From Candidatus Zixiibacteriota bacterium (GTDB taxonomy: Bacteria; Zixibacteria; MSB-5A5; GN15; FEB-12), in contig JAJRQO010000030.1 in the NCBI GenBank assembly GCA_024280215.1, forward strand, positions 1 to 64,000: a stretch of DNA of 64,000 bases, in the 5' to 3' direction. Position numbers and translations under genes: made by a program. The notes beneath the pieces are model-generated. The model was given only the letters and a program-made list of their open reading frames with translations, did no database searches and was not told the DNA's origin. Below are positions 10,579 through 20,497 of this stretch, one piece after another (positions within the stretch are counted from its first letter, which is position 1; every line of letters starts with the position of its first letter).

Positions 10579-12573
10579 TTATTGACAGACAACTGTGAGG
10601 CTGGCACCTCTAAATGCATAATCTACAAAAGCAACTAAGTCAGCAATGTCAAGATATGAATCGCCTGTTATATCTGCCTGTTGTTCACAGGGAAGTTGGA
10701 AGTCTTCGATTCGTTCAAACATAAAATCCAACAACATAACAATATCAGCAATATCTACTTTGTTGTCAGGAGATAGGTCAATGTTTCCTCGCAAGCCTTG
10801 GCAACAATCTCCAGGAGTTTCATAAAAATTAACGCCACCATTTAGTTCACCAATAAAAAGATCTATATCGTTGTCAAAATCAATATCGACATAGACTGGT
10901 GTAAGTCTGAAACCGTCTGATGCACCAGCTAAAGTATCGGGTTGAAGGGTTAGAGTTGCTATCGATGGGAAACTGATTTGTGATGAAGAATTTTTGTAGA
11001 AATCAATCCCGCTACCACGTTTGCTCAAGATTAAATCTGGAAGACCATCTTTGTCGTAATCATAAAAATACGGTACTGTAAATTCTCGTAGTTCATTCGT
11101 AAGAAGGGTTGAATCGATTAGGACAAACTTGGGTGAGTAAATAGTTCCGATATTTCGATAGAGCAAAATATTAGCTTTACTGTTAAAGTCCCATTCGCCA
11201 ACAACCAAATCTTTGAGTCCGTCATTGTTGAGGTCAAGCATTTGTGGAGTTGCTAACTGGTCTCTGTTGATTCCGTTGAGTAAGTTAGTAACAAGAACTG
11301 GTTGAAAATCTTTTCTGGTTCCGGTGTTTTGCCAATACTCAACTTTACCTGTTTGGTCGCCTATTAATAAATCTAAATCATTATCTGAATCATAATCAAC
11401 AAAGAATGGTGAGGAAGAAAAACCAACATCGATGTTTTTATAAGAATCAGTGACGAAATTAAATTTAGGATTATATCGTGAACCGATATTTTCGTAAAAT
11501 GTTAGTTGCCCCGAAATATTTCCAATGAACATATCTAAATCATAGTCAAAATCTATGTCAACAAAGGCAGGAACTGTTGCGCTACCTAAATCGATATTAT
11601 CTATAAAATTTGTCTGTTCCAAGACAAAGTTTGCAGCATCTTGAACGCCAATGTTCCTATACAAAAGTAGGTTGTTATTATCAGCACTGTTTGCAACACC
11701 AATGACTAAATCTAAATCAGTATCATTGTCAATATCTCCAAAAGTTGGATGGTTGAAGCCATTGGTCATATTGGGAAGATAGTTTTGAGTTTGCCATATT
11801 AAATCAGAAACCTCAGGAGTGCCGCTATTTATAAAGAGATACATGTTTTGATTAAAAATATCACCCCAGAAAAGGTCGAAGTCATTATCGTTATCAATGT
11901 CAGCAAATTTTATATTTGAAAAGCCATGCTTGACGCCAGTAGACAGTAAGCCTGTAGGGTAGGCATAAATTGAATCATACGCTAAAACAGTATCAACAAA
12001 AATAGGGTTTACCGAATCTCCACTGTTTTCAAAAAATGATAAGTAACCTGTTGTGTTTCCATAGAAAAAATCTAAATCGTTATCGTTGTCAATATCACAA
12101 AAAGTTGGAGTATTATTATTACCAGCGATAAAGTTTCCAAAGGCAGTATCTATTAAATTAAATTGAAAATCAGAACCAACAGAATTATTTTGATAATAAA
12201 ACACTTTGGCAGTACGTGAGTCACAAAACAAGTCTAAATCCCCATCAGCATCAATGTCGGCAAATGTAAACCAAGTGCCTACATCTAATGAAGCAAATTG
12301 TTCAGAGACAACCTCCCATTGCGGAATTGCTGGTGTACCATTGTTTTGCAGATACATTATTTTACCACTCACATCACCAATCAAGAGATCTAAGAGATTG
12401 TCATTATTGATGTCGATGAGAACTGGTTTGGGATCATTAAACCCACCTAAAAAGGGGTAGTTGATGACTTGTCCATCTTTTGTAACTTGAAATGGATTGT
12501 TTACCTTTACTAATTGAGCAAAAGAAGAAGTGGTACATATTAAAATAAACAGAATAAGTAGTTTTGTTTTCAT
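10579..12573 (-). CDS. Secreted FG-GAP/VCBS repeat protein with dockerin-like end
   Basis: This 664-residue exported protein has a signal peptide (1-19, ending SFA). From about 40 to 585 it consists of repeats of the form FxDIDNDNDLDLFxGxxxGxLxFYxN, the calcium-binding FG-GAP/VCBS type that folds as a beta-propeller, with about ten DxDxDxDxD loops. A CC-led dockerin-like pair ends the protein (about 588-664). Such propellers commonly mediate binding at the cell surface; no catalytic motif is seen. It shares its C-terminal tag with the proteins at 1342, 3399 and 18038. A minus-strand TTGACT at 12632-12637 may belong to its promoter, but no clear -10 is correctly spaced. Confidence 0.85.
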   Translation of the reverse strand: MKTKLLILFILICTTSSFAQLVKVNNPFQVTKDGQVINYPFLGGFNDPKPVLIDINNDNLLDLLIGDVSGKIMYLQNNGTPAIPQWEVVSEQFASLDVGTWFTFADIDADGDLDLFCDSRTAKVFYYQNNSVGSDFQFNLIDTAFGNFIAGNNNTPTFCDIDNDNDLDFFYGNTTGYLSFFENSGDSVNPIFVDTVLAYDSIYAYPTGLLSTGVKHGFSNIKFADIDNDNDFDLFWGDIFNQNMYLFINSGTPEVSDLIWQTQNYLPNMTNGFNHPTFGDIDNDTDLDLVIGVANSADNNNLLLYRNIGVQDAANFVLEQTNFIDNIDLGSATVPAFVDIDFDYDLDMFIGNISGQLTFYENIGSRYNPKFNFVTDSYKNIDVGFSSSPFFVDYDSDNDLDLLIGDQTGKVEYWQNTGTRKDFQPVLVTNLLNGINRDQLATPQMLDLNNDGLKDLVVGEWDFNSKANILLYRNIGTIYSPKFVLIDSTLLTNELREFTVPYFYDYDKDGLPDLILSKRGSGIDFYKNSSSQISFPSIATLTLQPDTLAGASDGFRLTPVYVDIDFDNDIDLFIGELNGGVNFYETPGDCCQGLRGNIDLSPDNKVDIADIVMLLDFMFERIEDFQLPCEQQADITGDSYLDIADLVAFVDYAFRGASLTVVCQ

Positions 12574-12671
12574 AGTTTAATTATCGGCATAGGGTTTGAG
12601 TTTCATCATAAAGTAACAGAATTTCGACTAAAGTCAATTTCTTATATTATTAAAACAAATTATGCGATAAA

Positions 12672-12728
12672 ACGGTCAAATAGCAACATCTACTTAATCT
12701 ATCTATAAAGTAGATATTTCTTGACCGT
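12672..12728. promoter_or_regulatory. Nested inverted repeats upstream of the propeller lipoprotein
   Basis: An outer 8-bp inverted repeat ACGGTCAA (12672-12679) / TTGACCGT (12721-12728) encloses an inner one, ATCTACTT (12688-12695) / AAGTAGAT (12708-12715). The right outer arm contains TTGACC, a plausible -35 box for the gene at 12779. The structure could be an operator pair or a cruciform. The first ten bases, ACGGTCAAAT, recur exactly at 34959-34968 before argS. Confidence 0.4.
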
Positions 12729-12778
12729 ATAAGATAATTTTAATACTCTTATAGAGTTAAAACAAATAAGGAATAATA

Positions 12779-13852
12779 ATGTTAAAAAAACTTTTTGTAA
12801 CTCTCTTGGTTGCTGGTCTGTTTTCAGTCGCTTGTGATGATTCAAATCCAGTAAAAAATATAATCGCTCATCCTGATGGTAAGATTTATGTGACCAATCA
12901 GGCCGATCAAACTATTTATATATTTGATAGTAAGACATTAGTACGCACAGATTCATTTATAACTCCTGTGATTGAACCACATTTTATACAGTTTACACAT
13001 GACTATCAATACTATTTTGTCATAGGTCGTCAAGTGAGTGGTTCTATTGCAAAATATCAAACATCAAATGATTCTTTAGTGGCATTAGTACAAGTCGAGG
13101 GGGCAGTCTTTCCAACGGCACTTGCAGTTTCTGCTAACAATGACACTTTGTATTTAACAGATTTCACTAACGACGCAGGCCATACCCATCGCTATGACAT
13201 TACAGGAACAAATTTTGTATGGATGGACTCGGTCTTACAAGCGGGACGTCAGACGCATGATATTCGAATTTCCGATGATGGGAAATATGTCGTCTCGGCA
13301 GGGTTTTCTTCAGATGATATAACTGTTCTAAATACTGAAACTGGTGATTTAAAACCAATCTCTTTATTTGATGGAGAAAACGTTTTTAATCCGTCATCTA
13401 ATAACTATGGTGGTTATGGTGTTTTGATTGACCATAATTCAGCTATGGCGATGATTAGTTGTCGTAAAAATGTTGATCAGATACGAATTGTTGATTTGAA
13501 TAATTCTACAATTATTGACTCGATTGTACTTGCGGGTGTTCATTCTATTGACCCTGAGCCGATTTATATGGCTATTTCTCCTGATAATAATATTTTGTTT
13601 GTGGCTAATAATAAAGATGCGACGATGTCTGTCATTAGATTGTCTACTCGTGAGGTTATTGAAACAGTTGAGTTCTCGACCCCAAAAGCTTTTGGGATTT
13701 CAATCTCTGAAGATGGTAGTAGAGTCTATGTAGGATGTACTAATACTCGTCCTGAGTTAGGGATGATTTATATTATAGACGGGGAGAGTTACCAAAAATT
13801 AGATTCTATAACAGCAGGTTCGGAACCATTTGGATTGATTTGGACTCCGTAG
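12779..13852 (+). CDS. YncE-like beta-propeller lipoprotein
   Basis: This is a 357-residue lipoprotein. The signal ends in the lipobox SVAC, so Cys19 is the likely acylated residue. The mature part is a seven-bladed-type YVTN/YncE propeller with repeated blades such as KIYVTNQADQTIYIFDSKT, NILFVANNKDATMSVIRL and RVYVGCTNTRPELGMIYII. Such propellers bind ligands or partners and have no catalytic residues. An AAGGA precedes the ATG. It is monocistronic, ending at the terminator at 13874-13905. The role is unknown; proximity to the TonB-dependent receptor might suggest substrate capture, but this is weak. Confidence 0.85.
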   Translation: MLKKLFVTLLVAGLFSVACDDSNPVKNIIAHPDGKIYVTNQADQTIYIFDSKTLVRTDSFITPVIEPHFIQFTHDYQYYFVIGRQVSGSIAKYQTSNDSLVALVQVEGAVFPTALAVSANNDTLYLTDFTNDAGHTHRYDITGTNFVWMDSVLQAGRQTHDIRISDDGKYVVSAGFSSDDITVLNTETGDLKPISLFDGENVFNPSSNNYGGYGVLIDHNSAMAMISCRKNVDQIRIVDLNNSTIIDSIVLAGVHSIDPEPIYMAISPDNNILFVANNKDATMSVIRLSTREVIETVEFSTPKAFGISISEDGSRVYVGCTNTRPELGMIYIIDGESYQKLDSITAGSEPFGLIWTP

Positions 13853-13873
13853 GCTTATATCGATGATAGAGCT

Positions 13874-13905
13874 AAAAAGGTTTGAGAATTCTCAAACCTT
13901 TTTTT
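13874..13905. terminator. Perfectly symmetric bidirectional terminator
   Basis: AAAAAGGTTTGAGAA / TTCTCAAACCTTTTT is a perfect palindrome followed by extra T residues. It terminates the propeller lipoprotein on the plus strand, and its left half lies just past the stop of the minus-strand dehydrogenase, so it serves both genes. Confidence 0.9.
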
Positions 13906-14848
13906 ATTTTAACATTGGATGACTGTTGTCATTGACGCCAATTGTTTTGGCATTTCGTATATCATGAGCGATAGTTATAGATGGACGTGCTTCATCAAGT
14001 CCGAAACCTTTCCCAGCTAAAACATTTTGATAAATTATGGTGTGTAAATCTGTAAAACCACCAGAGAATTCCATTTCTTTGTCATCGATAGTAATAGAAC
14101 GAAATGTTCTTTGTCCTTTGTCGGTTGCTTCTTTAGGTAGATCATTTTTGTCAATTGAAAGAAACCATTTGATTTCCGCATTTTCAAGTTCTAAGAAACC
14201 ACCAGTTTTAGTTGGTTCTGCAAGATGTACTTCAGAATGTTTTACGTCACCAAATATCCACATAAGCATGTCAAAAAAGTGAATCCCGATATTTGTAGCA
14301 AGACCACCAGACTGGTCAAGTTTTCCTTTCCATGATACTAAGTACCAAGGTCCTCGAGAGGTAATATAGGTCAGTTCAATTTTTCTTTTTTTATGAGTTT
14401 TTTCTGCATCGATATCATTTTTGAGAGCAATTATTGCTGGATGGACACGCAGTTGTAATACGGTAAAAATCTTTTGATTGTTTTCTTGTTCAATTTCTTG
14501 AAGTGCATCGATATTCCACGGGTTCAATACTAACGGTTTTTCGCAAATGGCATCGGCACCGACACGCATTGCAAATCGAGCATGGGCATCATGGAGATAG
14601 TTTGGGGAACAGATAGAAACATAATCAACCTGATGTGAACTGTCTTGACGATGTAACTTTTCTAAATAACGGTCGAACCGTTCAAACTCCGTAAAAAATG
14701 GACAGTCATCAAAAAAGCTATCTAAAATTCCTACTGAATCTTTTGGGTCCAATGCGGCGATTAGCTTATTGCCAGTTTCTTTAATCGCTTTTAAATGACG
14801 AGGTGCAATATAGCCTGATGCACCAGTTAGTGTGAAATTTTTTGACAT
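13904..14848 (-). CDS. Gfo/Idh/MocA oxidoreductase, WlbA/WbpB-like
   Basis: This is a 314-residue NAD(P)-dependent dehydrogenase. A Rossmann start TGASGYIAPRHLKAIKETGN (about 6-27) is followed by ALDPKDSVGILDSFF and the catalytic EKPL motif (Glu-Lys-Pro near 120). These match WlbA/WbpB, which oxidises UDP-N-acetylglucosaminuronate at C3 on the route to 2,3-diaminated sugars of O antigens. The first glycine of the usual GxGxxG is replaced in GASGYI, as is normal for this subgroup. In known pathways it sits beside the aminotransferase WbpE and acetyltransferase WbpD; neither is here, so the partner genes must be elsewhere. Assignment to the family is firm; the exact substrate is inferred. Confidence 0.82.
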   Translation of the reverse strand: MSKNFTLTGASGYIAPRHLKAIKETGNKLIAALDPKDSVGILDSFFDDCPFFTEFERFDRYLEKLHRQDSSHQVDYVSICSPNYLHDAHARFAMRVGADAICEKPLVLNPWNIDALQEIEQENNQKIFTVLQLRVHPAIIALKNDIDAEKTHKKRKIELTYITSRGPWYLVSWKGKLDQSGGLATNIGIHFFDMLMWIFGDVKHSEVHLAEPTKTGGFLELENAEIKWFLSIDKNDLPKEATDKGQRTFRSITIDDKEMEFSGGFTDLHTIIYQNVLAGKGFGLDEARPSITIAHDIRNAKTIGVNDNSHPMLK

Positions 14849-15084
14849 ATATTTAAATACCTTTCAAAGATATTACAAAACAATAATTCATAGGTTCTTA
14901 ACATAATAAATAGTCAGAATGAATCAATTAAAAAGAGTATGAAATTAACATTTCAAGTACAAAATAGAGCTAATTAATTGAAATTTGCATGAAAATCGCT
15001 TGATTTTCGATGTAGATTATACAATCTTTTTTAAATCAATGAACTCAAAATATCTAAATTTAATAAATAGTGAAGGTAAACTAT

Positions 15085-17964
15085 ATGCTAAAGAGAAATA
15101 TTAAAAATTTAATAATAACTAAAGAAGGAAACGAGTGGTCTGGAATGAGAGAGAAAAAAAAGTTTTTACATGTTAAGAAAGTATTTTTTACGATGCTTTC
15201 GGTTATAATTTTATTGCCGATTTTAGCTACTGCGGGGGATTTGAACGGTCGTGTAACTGATATCACCGATGGAACTGGGATGGTTAATGCGATTGTAACA
15301 CTCATACCGAGTGATGGTTCTGCTACACTCTATGTTCCCGCTGATGGAGAAGGTAATTATACTTTCAAAGCAGTTCCATCTGGAAACTATAAATTGAAAG
15401 TAACATACGTAGGTTTTTCTTCTTATGAAAAATCTGTAACGATAAGTGATGAGAACGGAACGGTATTAGTCTCAATGACACCAACTTCAATTAACATGAA
15501 TGCAATAACTGTTTCTGCTTCTCGGAGGCCTGAAAAAGTTGTTGATGCGCCTGCTGCTGTCTCGTTAGTAGAGTCAGAAGATATTAGCGAGCGTGCGACT
15601 CTTACTGTGACAGAGCATGTCAAAGGACTTCCTGGTGTGGATGTTTCTTCTACTGGTTTAAATCAGTCAAATGTTGTCGTGCGTGGTTTTAATAATATTT
15701 TCTCAGGAGCTTTGATGGTCTTAACAGATAACCGTATTGCACGGGTTCCATCACTTCGTTTTAATGCCTTCAACTTTATGCCAACGACCAACGAAGATAT
15801 CGAACGGATTGAAGTTGTCTCTGGTCCTGGTTCTGCTCTCTATGGTCCGAACTCTGCTAATGGCGTAATGCACATTATTACGAAGTCACCATTCTCATCA
15901 CAAGGTACCACAATTTCTGTTGGTGGTGGTGAGCGTGATGTTGCCATATTTTCTGGACGTCATGCTGGTGTTTTGGGTGAAAAAATTGGTTACAAATTTA
16001 CTGGACAATACTACCAAGGAACTGACTGGGAACATAATGAACCATCAGAACCTGATTCATTAGTTCTTTTTAATAGATACTACACCGAAACTGGGACAGT
16101 CGACGATACTATTAAAACTTTGTTCAAAAGTGAACGAGATTTTGATATTAAGAAAATTTCAGCGACTGGTCGTGTTGATTTTGTCTTAGGTGAAAATTCA
16201 TCACTTATTTTTAATGGTGGTTTTAATCAATCAACTGGTATCGAACTAACTGGTCTTGGTGCTGGTCAAGTTGATGGTTGGTCATACAAGTATGCTCAAG
16301 CTCGATTGAATTATAAAGATTTGTTTATACAAACATTTGTCAATGCTTCTGATGCAGGTGATACATACTTACTTGAAACAGGTCAAATGATTGTCGATAA
16401 ATCAAAACTCTGGGTAACACAAATTCAACATCGTTATGAGCCAAATGAAAAATCATCACTTACATATGGTATTGACGCATTGTATACACGTCCTAATACT
16501 GAAAATACGATTAATGGTCGTAACGAAGAAGCAGATAATATTAATGAGTACGGTGTTTATATTCAGGGGGATTACAAATTTACAGATAAACTGAAATTTG
16601 TTGGTGCGTTTCGTGTTGATGATAATGATCAGTTAGAAGACAAAGTATATTCACCACGGGCAGGCTTGGTTTATCAACCTGATGCAAATAATAACTTCCG
16701 TTTTACCTATAACCGTGCTTTCACAACTCCTGATAATAACAATTTGTTTTTGGATATATTGGTGAAGAAAAATCCATTCTTCACAGGACTTGATTTACGG
16801 GTGCAAGGTGTACCAGAAACAGGATTTACTTGGCGATATGATGGAAATGGTAATCCAATGTTCCGTTCTGGATTTGATGGTTATTCTCAATGGCACTCTT
16901 TAGATGACCAAACACTTATGAATGCAGCTTGGCAAACAAACAGAGCTGTTACAACCGGTGGAATTCAACAATCTTTAGCTGCTGCTGGTTTAGATCCAAC
17001 TCAAATAGCTGGAATTGCTTTAATGCTTGATGCCATTACACCTTCAACGCTTACAAATGTTGGAAATATGATGATGGTTTTTGACCAAGATTTACTGACT
17101 TTTGTACCTGCTTCTCCTGACAATATTGAGGATATTGACCGTATGAGACCTACAATTACTCAAACTTTAGAAGTAGGGTATAAAGGTGTTTATAACAACA
17201 ATTTCCAATTTTCAATAGATGCTTATCGTACTCAGAAAGATGATTTTGTTGGACCTTTGACTATTGAAAACCCAACGATACATCTTAATGGTACTGAGTT
17301 AGCTGCTGAATTGACTACAGCAATCGGAACTGCTTATGCTGGTGCTGATGCTCTCACTCAAGGAACATTACTCGCAACATTTGATGCTCTTGCTTCAGGT
17401 GGTAATGGTAATGGAACACCTGTGGATGAGTTAGTTGCTGCCTATACAACTGGTGGTGCTGGATTGCCATTTGGAGTTTTTGCTCCTGAGCAACAGAATG
17501 ATCCGAATGCGGTTTTGATCTCCTATCGTAACTTTGGTGAGATTACTTTTTACGGTGCTGACTTAGCAGCGGCTTATCATATCAATCAAAATTGGAATAT
17601 TGGCGCTACCTACTCTTATGTTTCAAAGAATTTCTTTGCTAAGAGTGCTTCACAAGTTCACGATATCTATTTGAATGCTCCTAAAAATAAATTTGGGACT
17701 TATTTAAATTATGCAAATCCATCAAATAATATCAGCGCACAACTTAGATTCAGATGGGTAGAAGGCTTTAAGATGTCATCTCCATTTTTTGGCTCTGAAG
17801 TAAAAACTTACAATTTGATAGACTTTAACTTTGGTTTTGATATCGTTAATAATACTCAGTTCTCTTTATCGGTACAAAATGTATTAGATAATATGCATTC
17901 CGAATTTGTTGGTGGTGCTGAAATGGGTCGATTGGCAATTGCGAGAATTACACAGAGTTTCTAA
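15085..17964 (+). CDS. TonB-dependent outer-membrane receptor
   Basis: This is a protein of about 959 residues from the ATG at 15085, which has GAAGG eight bases upstream. A further ATG at 15145 would put the basic residues closer to the hydrophobic core and gives an equally good signal peptide. After the signal comes a carboxypeptidase-regulatory-like domain (GRVTDITDGTGMVNAIVTL), the plug domain (VVDAPAAVSLVESEDI to GVMHIITKSP) and a long beta-barrel ending in aromatic-rich strands and a C-terminal Phe. It would import a TonB-energised ligand that the sequence does not reveal; no SusD-like partner, iron-uptake gene or riboswitch is nearby. The barrel has a large Ala/Gly/Thr-rich insertion (about residues 735-800), probably an extracellular loop. 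Confidence 0.93.
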   Translation: MLKRNIKNLIITKEGNEWSGMREKKKFLHVKKVFFTMLSVIILLPILATAGDLNGRVTDITDGTGMVNAIVTLIPSDGSATLYVPADGEGNYTFKAVPSGNYKLKVTYVGFSSYEKSVTISDENGTVLVSMTPTSINMNAITVSASRRPEKVVDAPAAVSLVESEDISERATLTVTEHVKGLPGVDVSSTGLNQSNVVVRGFNNIFSGALMVLTDNRIARVPSLRFNAFNFMPTTNEDIERIEVVSGPGSALYGPNSANGVMHIITKSPFSSQGTTISVGGGERDVAIFSGRHAGVLGEKIGYKFTGQYYQGTDWEHNEPSEPDSLVLFNRYYTETGTVDDTIKTLFKSERDFDIKKISATGRVDFVLGENSSLIFNGGFNQSTGIELTGLGAGQVDGWSYKYAQARLNYKDLFIQTFVNASDAGDTYLLETGQMIVDKSKLWVTQIQHRYEPNEKSSLTYGIDALYTRPNTENTINGRNEEADNINEYGVYIQGDYKFTDKLKFVGAFRVDDNDQLEDKVYSPRAGLVYQPDANNNFRFTYNRAFTTPDNNNLFLDILVKKNPFFTGLDLRVQGVPETGFTWRYDGNGNPMFRSGFDGYSQWHSLDDQTLMNAAWQTNRAVTTGGIQQSLAAAGLDPTQIAGIALMLDAITPSTLTNVGNMMMVFDQDLLTFVPASPDNIEDIDRMRPTITQTLEVGYKGVYNNNFQFSIDAYRTQKDDFVGPLTIENPTIHLNGTELAAELTTAIGTAYAGADALTQGTLLATFDALASGGNGNGTPVDELVAAYTTGGAGLPFGVFAPEQQNDPNAVLISYRNFGEITFYGADLAAAYHINQNWNIGATYSYVSKNFFAKSASQVHDIYLNAPKNKFGTYLNYANPSNNISAQLRFRWVEGFKMSSPFFGSEVKTYNLIDFNFGFDIVNNTQFSLSVQNVLDNMHSEFVGGAEMGRLAIARITQSF

Positions 17965-17984
17965 TATAGAATTTTATATGTAAT

Positions 17985-18020
17985 AAAAGGGTGATACCAT
18001 AACGGTATCACCCTTTTTTA
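17985..18020. terminator. Intrinsic terminator between convergent genes
   Basis: A 14-bp perfect stem (17985-17998 with 18004-18017, loop ATAAC) is flanked by AAAA and TTTTTT. It can end both the receptor transcript and the minus-strand LVIVD gene. Confidence 0.9.
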
Positions 18021-18037
18021 TTTTATTGAAATAAATA

Positions 18038-20242
18038 TTACGGACAAAGATTAGGTGCGACTCCGCCTTGGAACATAAACGCTACCAATGCGACTAAATC
18101 GGCAATGTCAATAAGAGGAACCCCACTGCTTCCATCAATATTTGCTTCATCTTCACAAGGAGGAGGAGCTCCACCCTGAAACATAAAAGCAACAAGATAT
18201 ACTAAGTCACCAATATCAATAGAACCAGGGAAGGTGTTGTCATCTGGACCACCATCAACATTACCCCTTGCACCAATACAACATGAAGGAGCAACGGGGA
18301 AGTCTGTCTCAAGGACAAAGAGTCCCGTCTGCATGTCGGACGCTATGATTTTACCTGAAGGCAAATATGGATAGACCGACCAGCATCCTTGGTAACTGTA
18401 TTCATCTTTTAAAAATGTATCATAATGAGCAACTTCAAATGGATTGGCTGGGTCGACAACATTCCAAATTCGAACTCCAAGAGTGTAATGTCCCATGACA
18501 AGCAGTGTATCGTCCATCACATAACTATTATGAACGACAGAAATTGTATCAAGTTTTAGCTCTGCCACTAAAGAAACATTTTGTGGGTCAGAAATGTCAA
18601 AGGCACGAATGTGGTTCCCAGAAGGGCCGATTTCATCACCAATGAAAACATGAGAACCGTCTGCAGAAAATTCAGCGTTGTGTGAACCAGAGCCAGCATA
18701 GTTAAATCGAGAGATAAGTGAAGGTGACGTTTTGTCAGAGACATCAATTAAGTCAATTCCATCGCCATATATTCCAGTTGCACAAACGGTATCATTACGG
18801 ATGTCTAAATCATGGTAATAGAACGGTTGGAACTGTCCGACTTCTACTGGTGCTGCTGGGTTTGAAATATCAACAATCTCAAGTCCGCCATTGCCATGAT
18901 TTCCACTAACATAAAGATAGTCACCCTCTACTATACAATTGTGAGAGCCTCCACCATCTGGAGTAAATGTACCCGTAAGAGTAGGATTAGTAATGTCGGT
19001 TAAATCATAAATTTGAATGTCAGCACTTTCGTTAATTAAGATAGCATAGTTCTGATAAATTTTAATATCTTTACTATCTACTCCTTGAATTGTTGGAGTA
19101 ATAAAACCAACTTCTACTGGTGGAGTAGCGGAGACATCAACAATTGAAACTCCTTCATCACGAACACAGATGAGAGCGTACTCAGTACCATTGTCGGTGT
19201 ACCCCCAAATGTCACCATACTTATTATATTCATGTAGATAACCCACAAGGTTCATGTTCGAATATGGTTTTTGAGTAGTCGCAGAAACATTTTTACTAAA
19301 TGCTGTTGCAGAATCTGATGCGGTCGCTGCTTCAACTGTATAGAAATATTCGGTTCCGTAGATAAGACTACTATGTGTAAAACTTCTTGATGCACCAGAA
19401 ACAGTTGTGAAAAGAGGTGGAGGCGATGATGTCCCCGCATAGATATTAAAATGGTTAGGGTCAGGATTATCATTTTTCCATGTTAAGATATTTTCGGTAG
19501 AGTCTGGAATAATTCTGGTGTTTGTAATTTGAAAGACATCAATATCAAGGGTTGCGGGAAGTGTCTCAAGCAAAGTGTAGCCTGTAGTTATGTCAGGCCA
19601 ATAACCAAAGAGTACATCCATAGATGATGCACCAGTGTTGGCGTTTTGTCCTGTGTATGTTGTACCAGTACCGTCGTAGCTACTAAGCATGACAAACAAA
19701 TATTCACGATCCCCAATATTGGTGCCTGGATCCCATGTCAAATTTGGAGCTTTTAAACTTGCCGCCTCAACAAAGCAGAGGTTTAATCTTCTTGGAGAGC
19801 TTGGGTTGGACATATCCCAAGCAGTACCTGGGAAAACGCCTACGCCATTTGACGCATAACCTAAGTCTCTTCGAAATGTTTGACAGAGGGTAGAGTCGGT
19901 ATTGGAAAATATAATTTGAACAGGAATTAAGTCAGCATCTGTTAATGATGAACCGAAAAAACTTTGTCCTGGACCAATTGAGCCACCGAAAGTAAGGCCA
20001 CCCCAGTTTACTCCGGAAAGCCATGGGGAAGTACTTGAAAATGTCGCATCAATATCTGGACCGCTTGCCACCGCAAGAGAAGTAGAGAATATCTGTTTTT
20101 TATTTTGAGTGTCTCTATCTAATTCGAACTCAATTTCATATTTGATTCCTTGATTGAAATCAGACTGAGATTTATATAATGGTTCGGCATTAAGATTGCT
20201 AAAAGTGAGCATGCAAATAAATGCAATGAACAATTTTTTCAC
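18038..20242 (-). CDS. Secreted LVIVD-repeat (choice-of-anchor B) protein with dockerin-like end
   Basis: This 734-residue exported protein has a signal peptide (1-19). Its N-terminal region of unknown fold (about 40-240) mentions no catalytic motif. A fibronectin-III-like module follows (about 245-330). An LVIVD-type propeller at about 335-640 has repeated GIxIVDVSxPxxPVEVGxF, LEIVDISNPAAPVEVGQF and IRAFDISDPQNVSLVAEL units. The C-terminus is a CCIGARGN-led dockerin-like pair (about 655-734) with two MFQGG elements. The architecture resembles the choice-of-anchor B family, which is surface-associated in marine bacteria. It is monocistronic; the start is followed upstream by 255 bp in which I see no gene. 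Confidence 0.85.
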   Translation of the reverse strand: MKKLFIAFICMLTFSNLNAEPLYKSQSDFNQGIKYEIEFELDRDTQNKKQIFSTSLAVASGPDIDATFSSTSPWLSGVNWGGLTFGGSIGPGQSFFGSSLTDADLIPVQIIFSNTDSTLCQTFRRDLGYASNGVGVFPGTAWDMSNPSSPRRLNLCFVEAASLKAPNLTWDPGTNIGDREYLFVMLSSYDGTGTTYTGQNANTGASSMDVLFGYWPDITTGYTLLETLPATLDIDVFQITNTRIIPDSTENILTWKNDNPDPNHFNIYAGTSSPPPLFTTVSGASRSFTHSSLIYGTEYFYTVEAATASDSATAFSKNVSATTQKPYSNMNLVGYLHEYNKYGDIWGYTDNGTEYALICVRDEGVSIVDVSATPPVEVGFITPTIQGVDSKDIKIYQNYAILINESADIQIYDLTDITNPTLTGTFTPDGGGSHNCIVEGDYLYVSGNHGNGGLEIVDISNPAAPVEVGQFQPFYYHDLDIRNDTVCATGIYGDGIDLIDVSDKTSPSLISRFNYAGSGSHNAEFSADGSHVFIGDEIGPSGNHIRAFDISDPQNVSLVAELKLDTISVVHNSYVMDDTLLVMGHYTLGVRIWNVVDPANPFEVAHYDTFLKDEYSYQGCWSVYPYLPSGKIIASDMQTGLFVLETDFPVAPSCCIGARGNVDGGPDDNTFPGSIDIGDLVYLVAFMFQGGAPPPCEDEANIDGSSGVPLIDIADLVALVAFMFQGGVAPNLCP

Positions 20243-20497
20243 AGTATAACCTTTCCGTTTTATATCTGTTTTGGTTTCTGATATTAGTAGAACATGTTAA
20301 GTATAGTAAATGGATAAACTTTGTCAATTATAAAATTGTTTAGAAAATGATTCTTAGGTTTCATGTAATAAATAAGAGTGGTCTTTTTCTGTCTTTGGAG
20401 TGATAGTTCTTGCTGTTATACAAACAGCTATGATAATTTTTTTATAATATGATTGTTTTTAAATTCCAACAAAGGGGAAGCTCAGCAAGAGTTGTAT

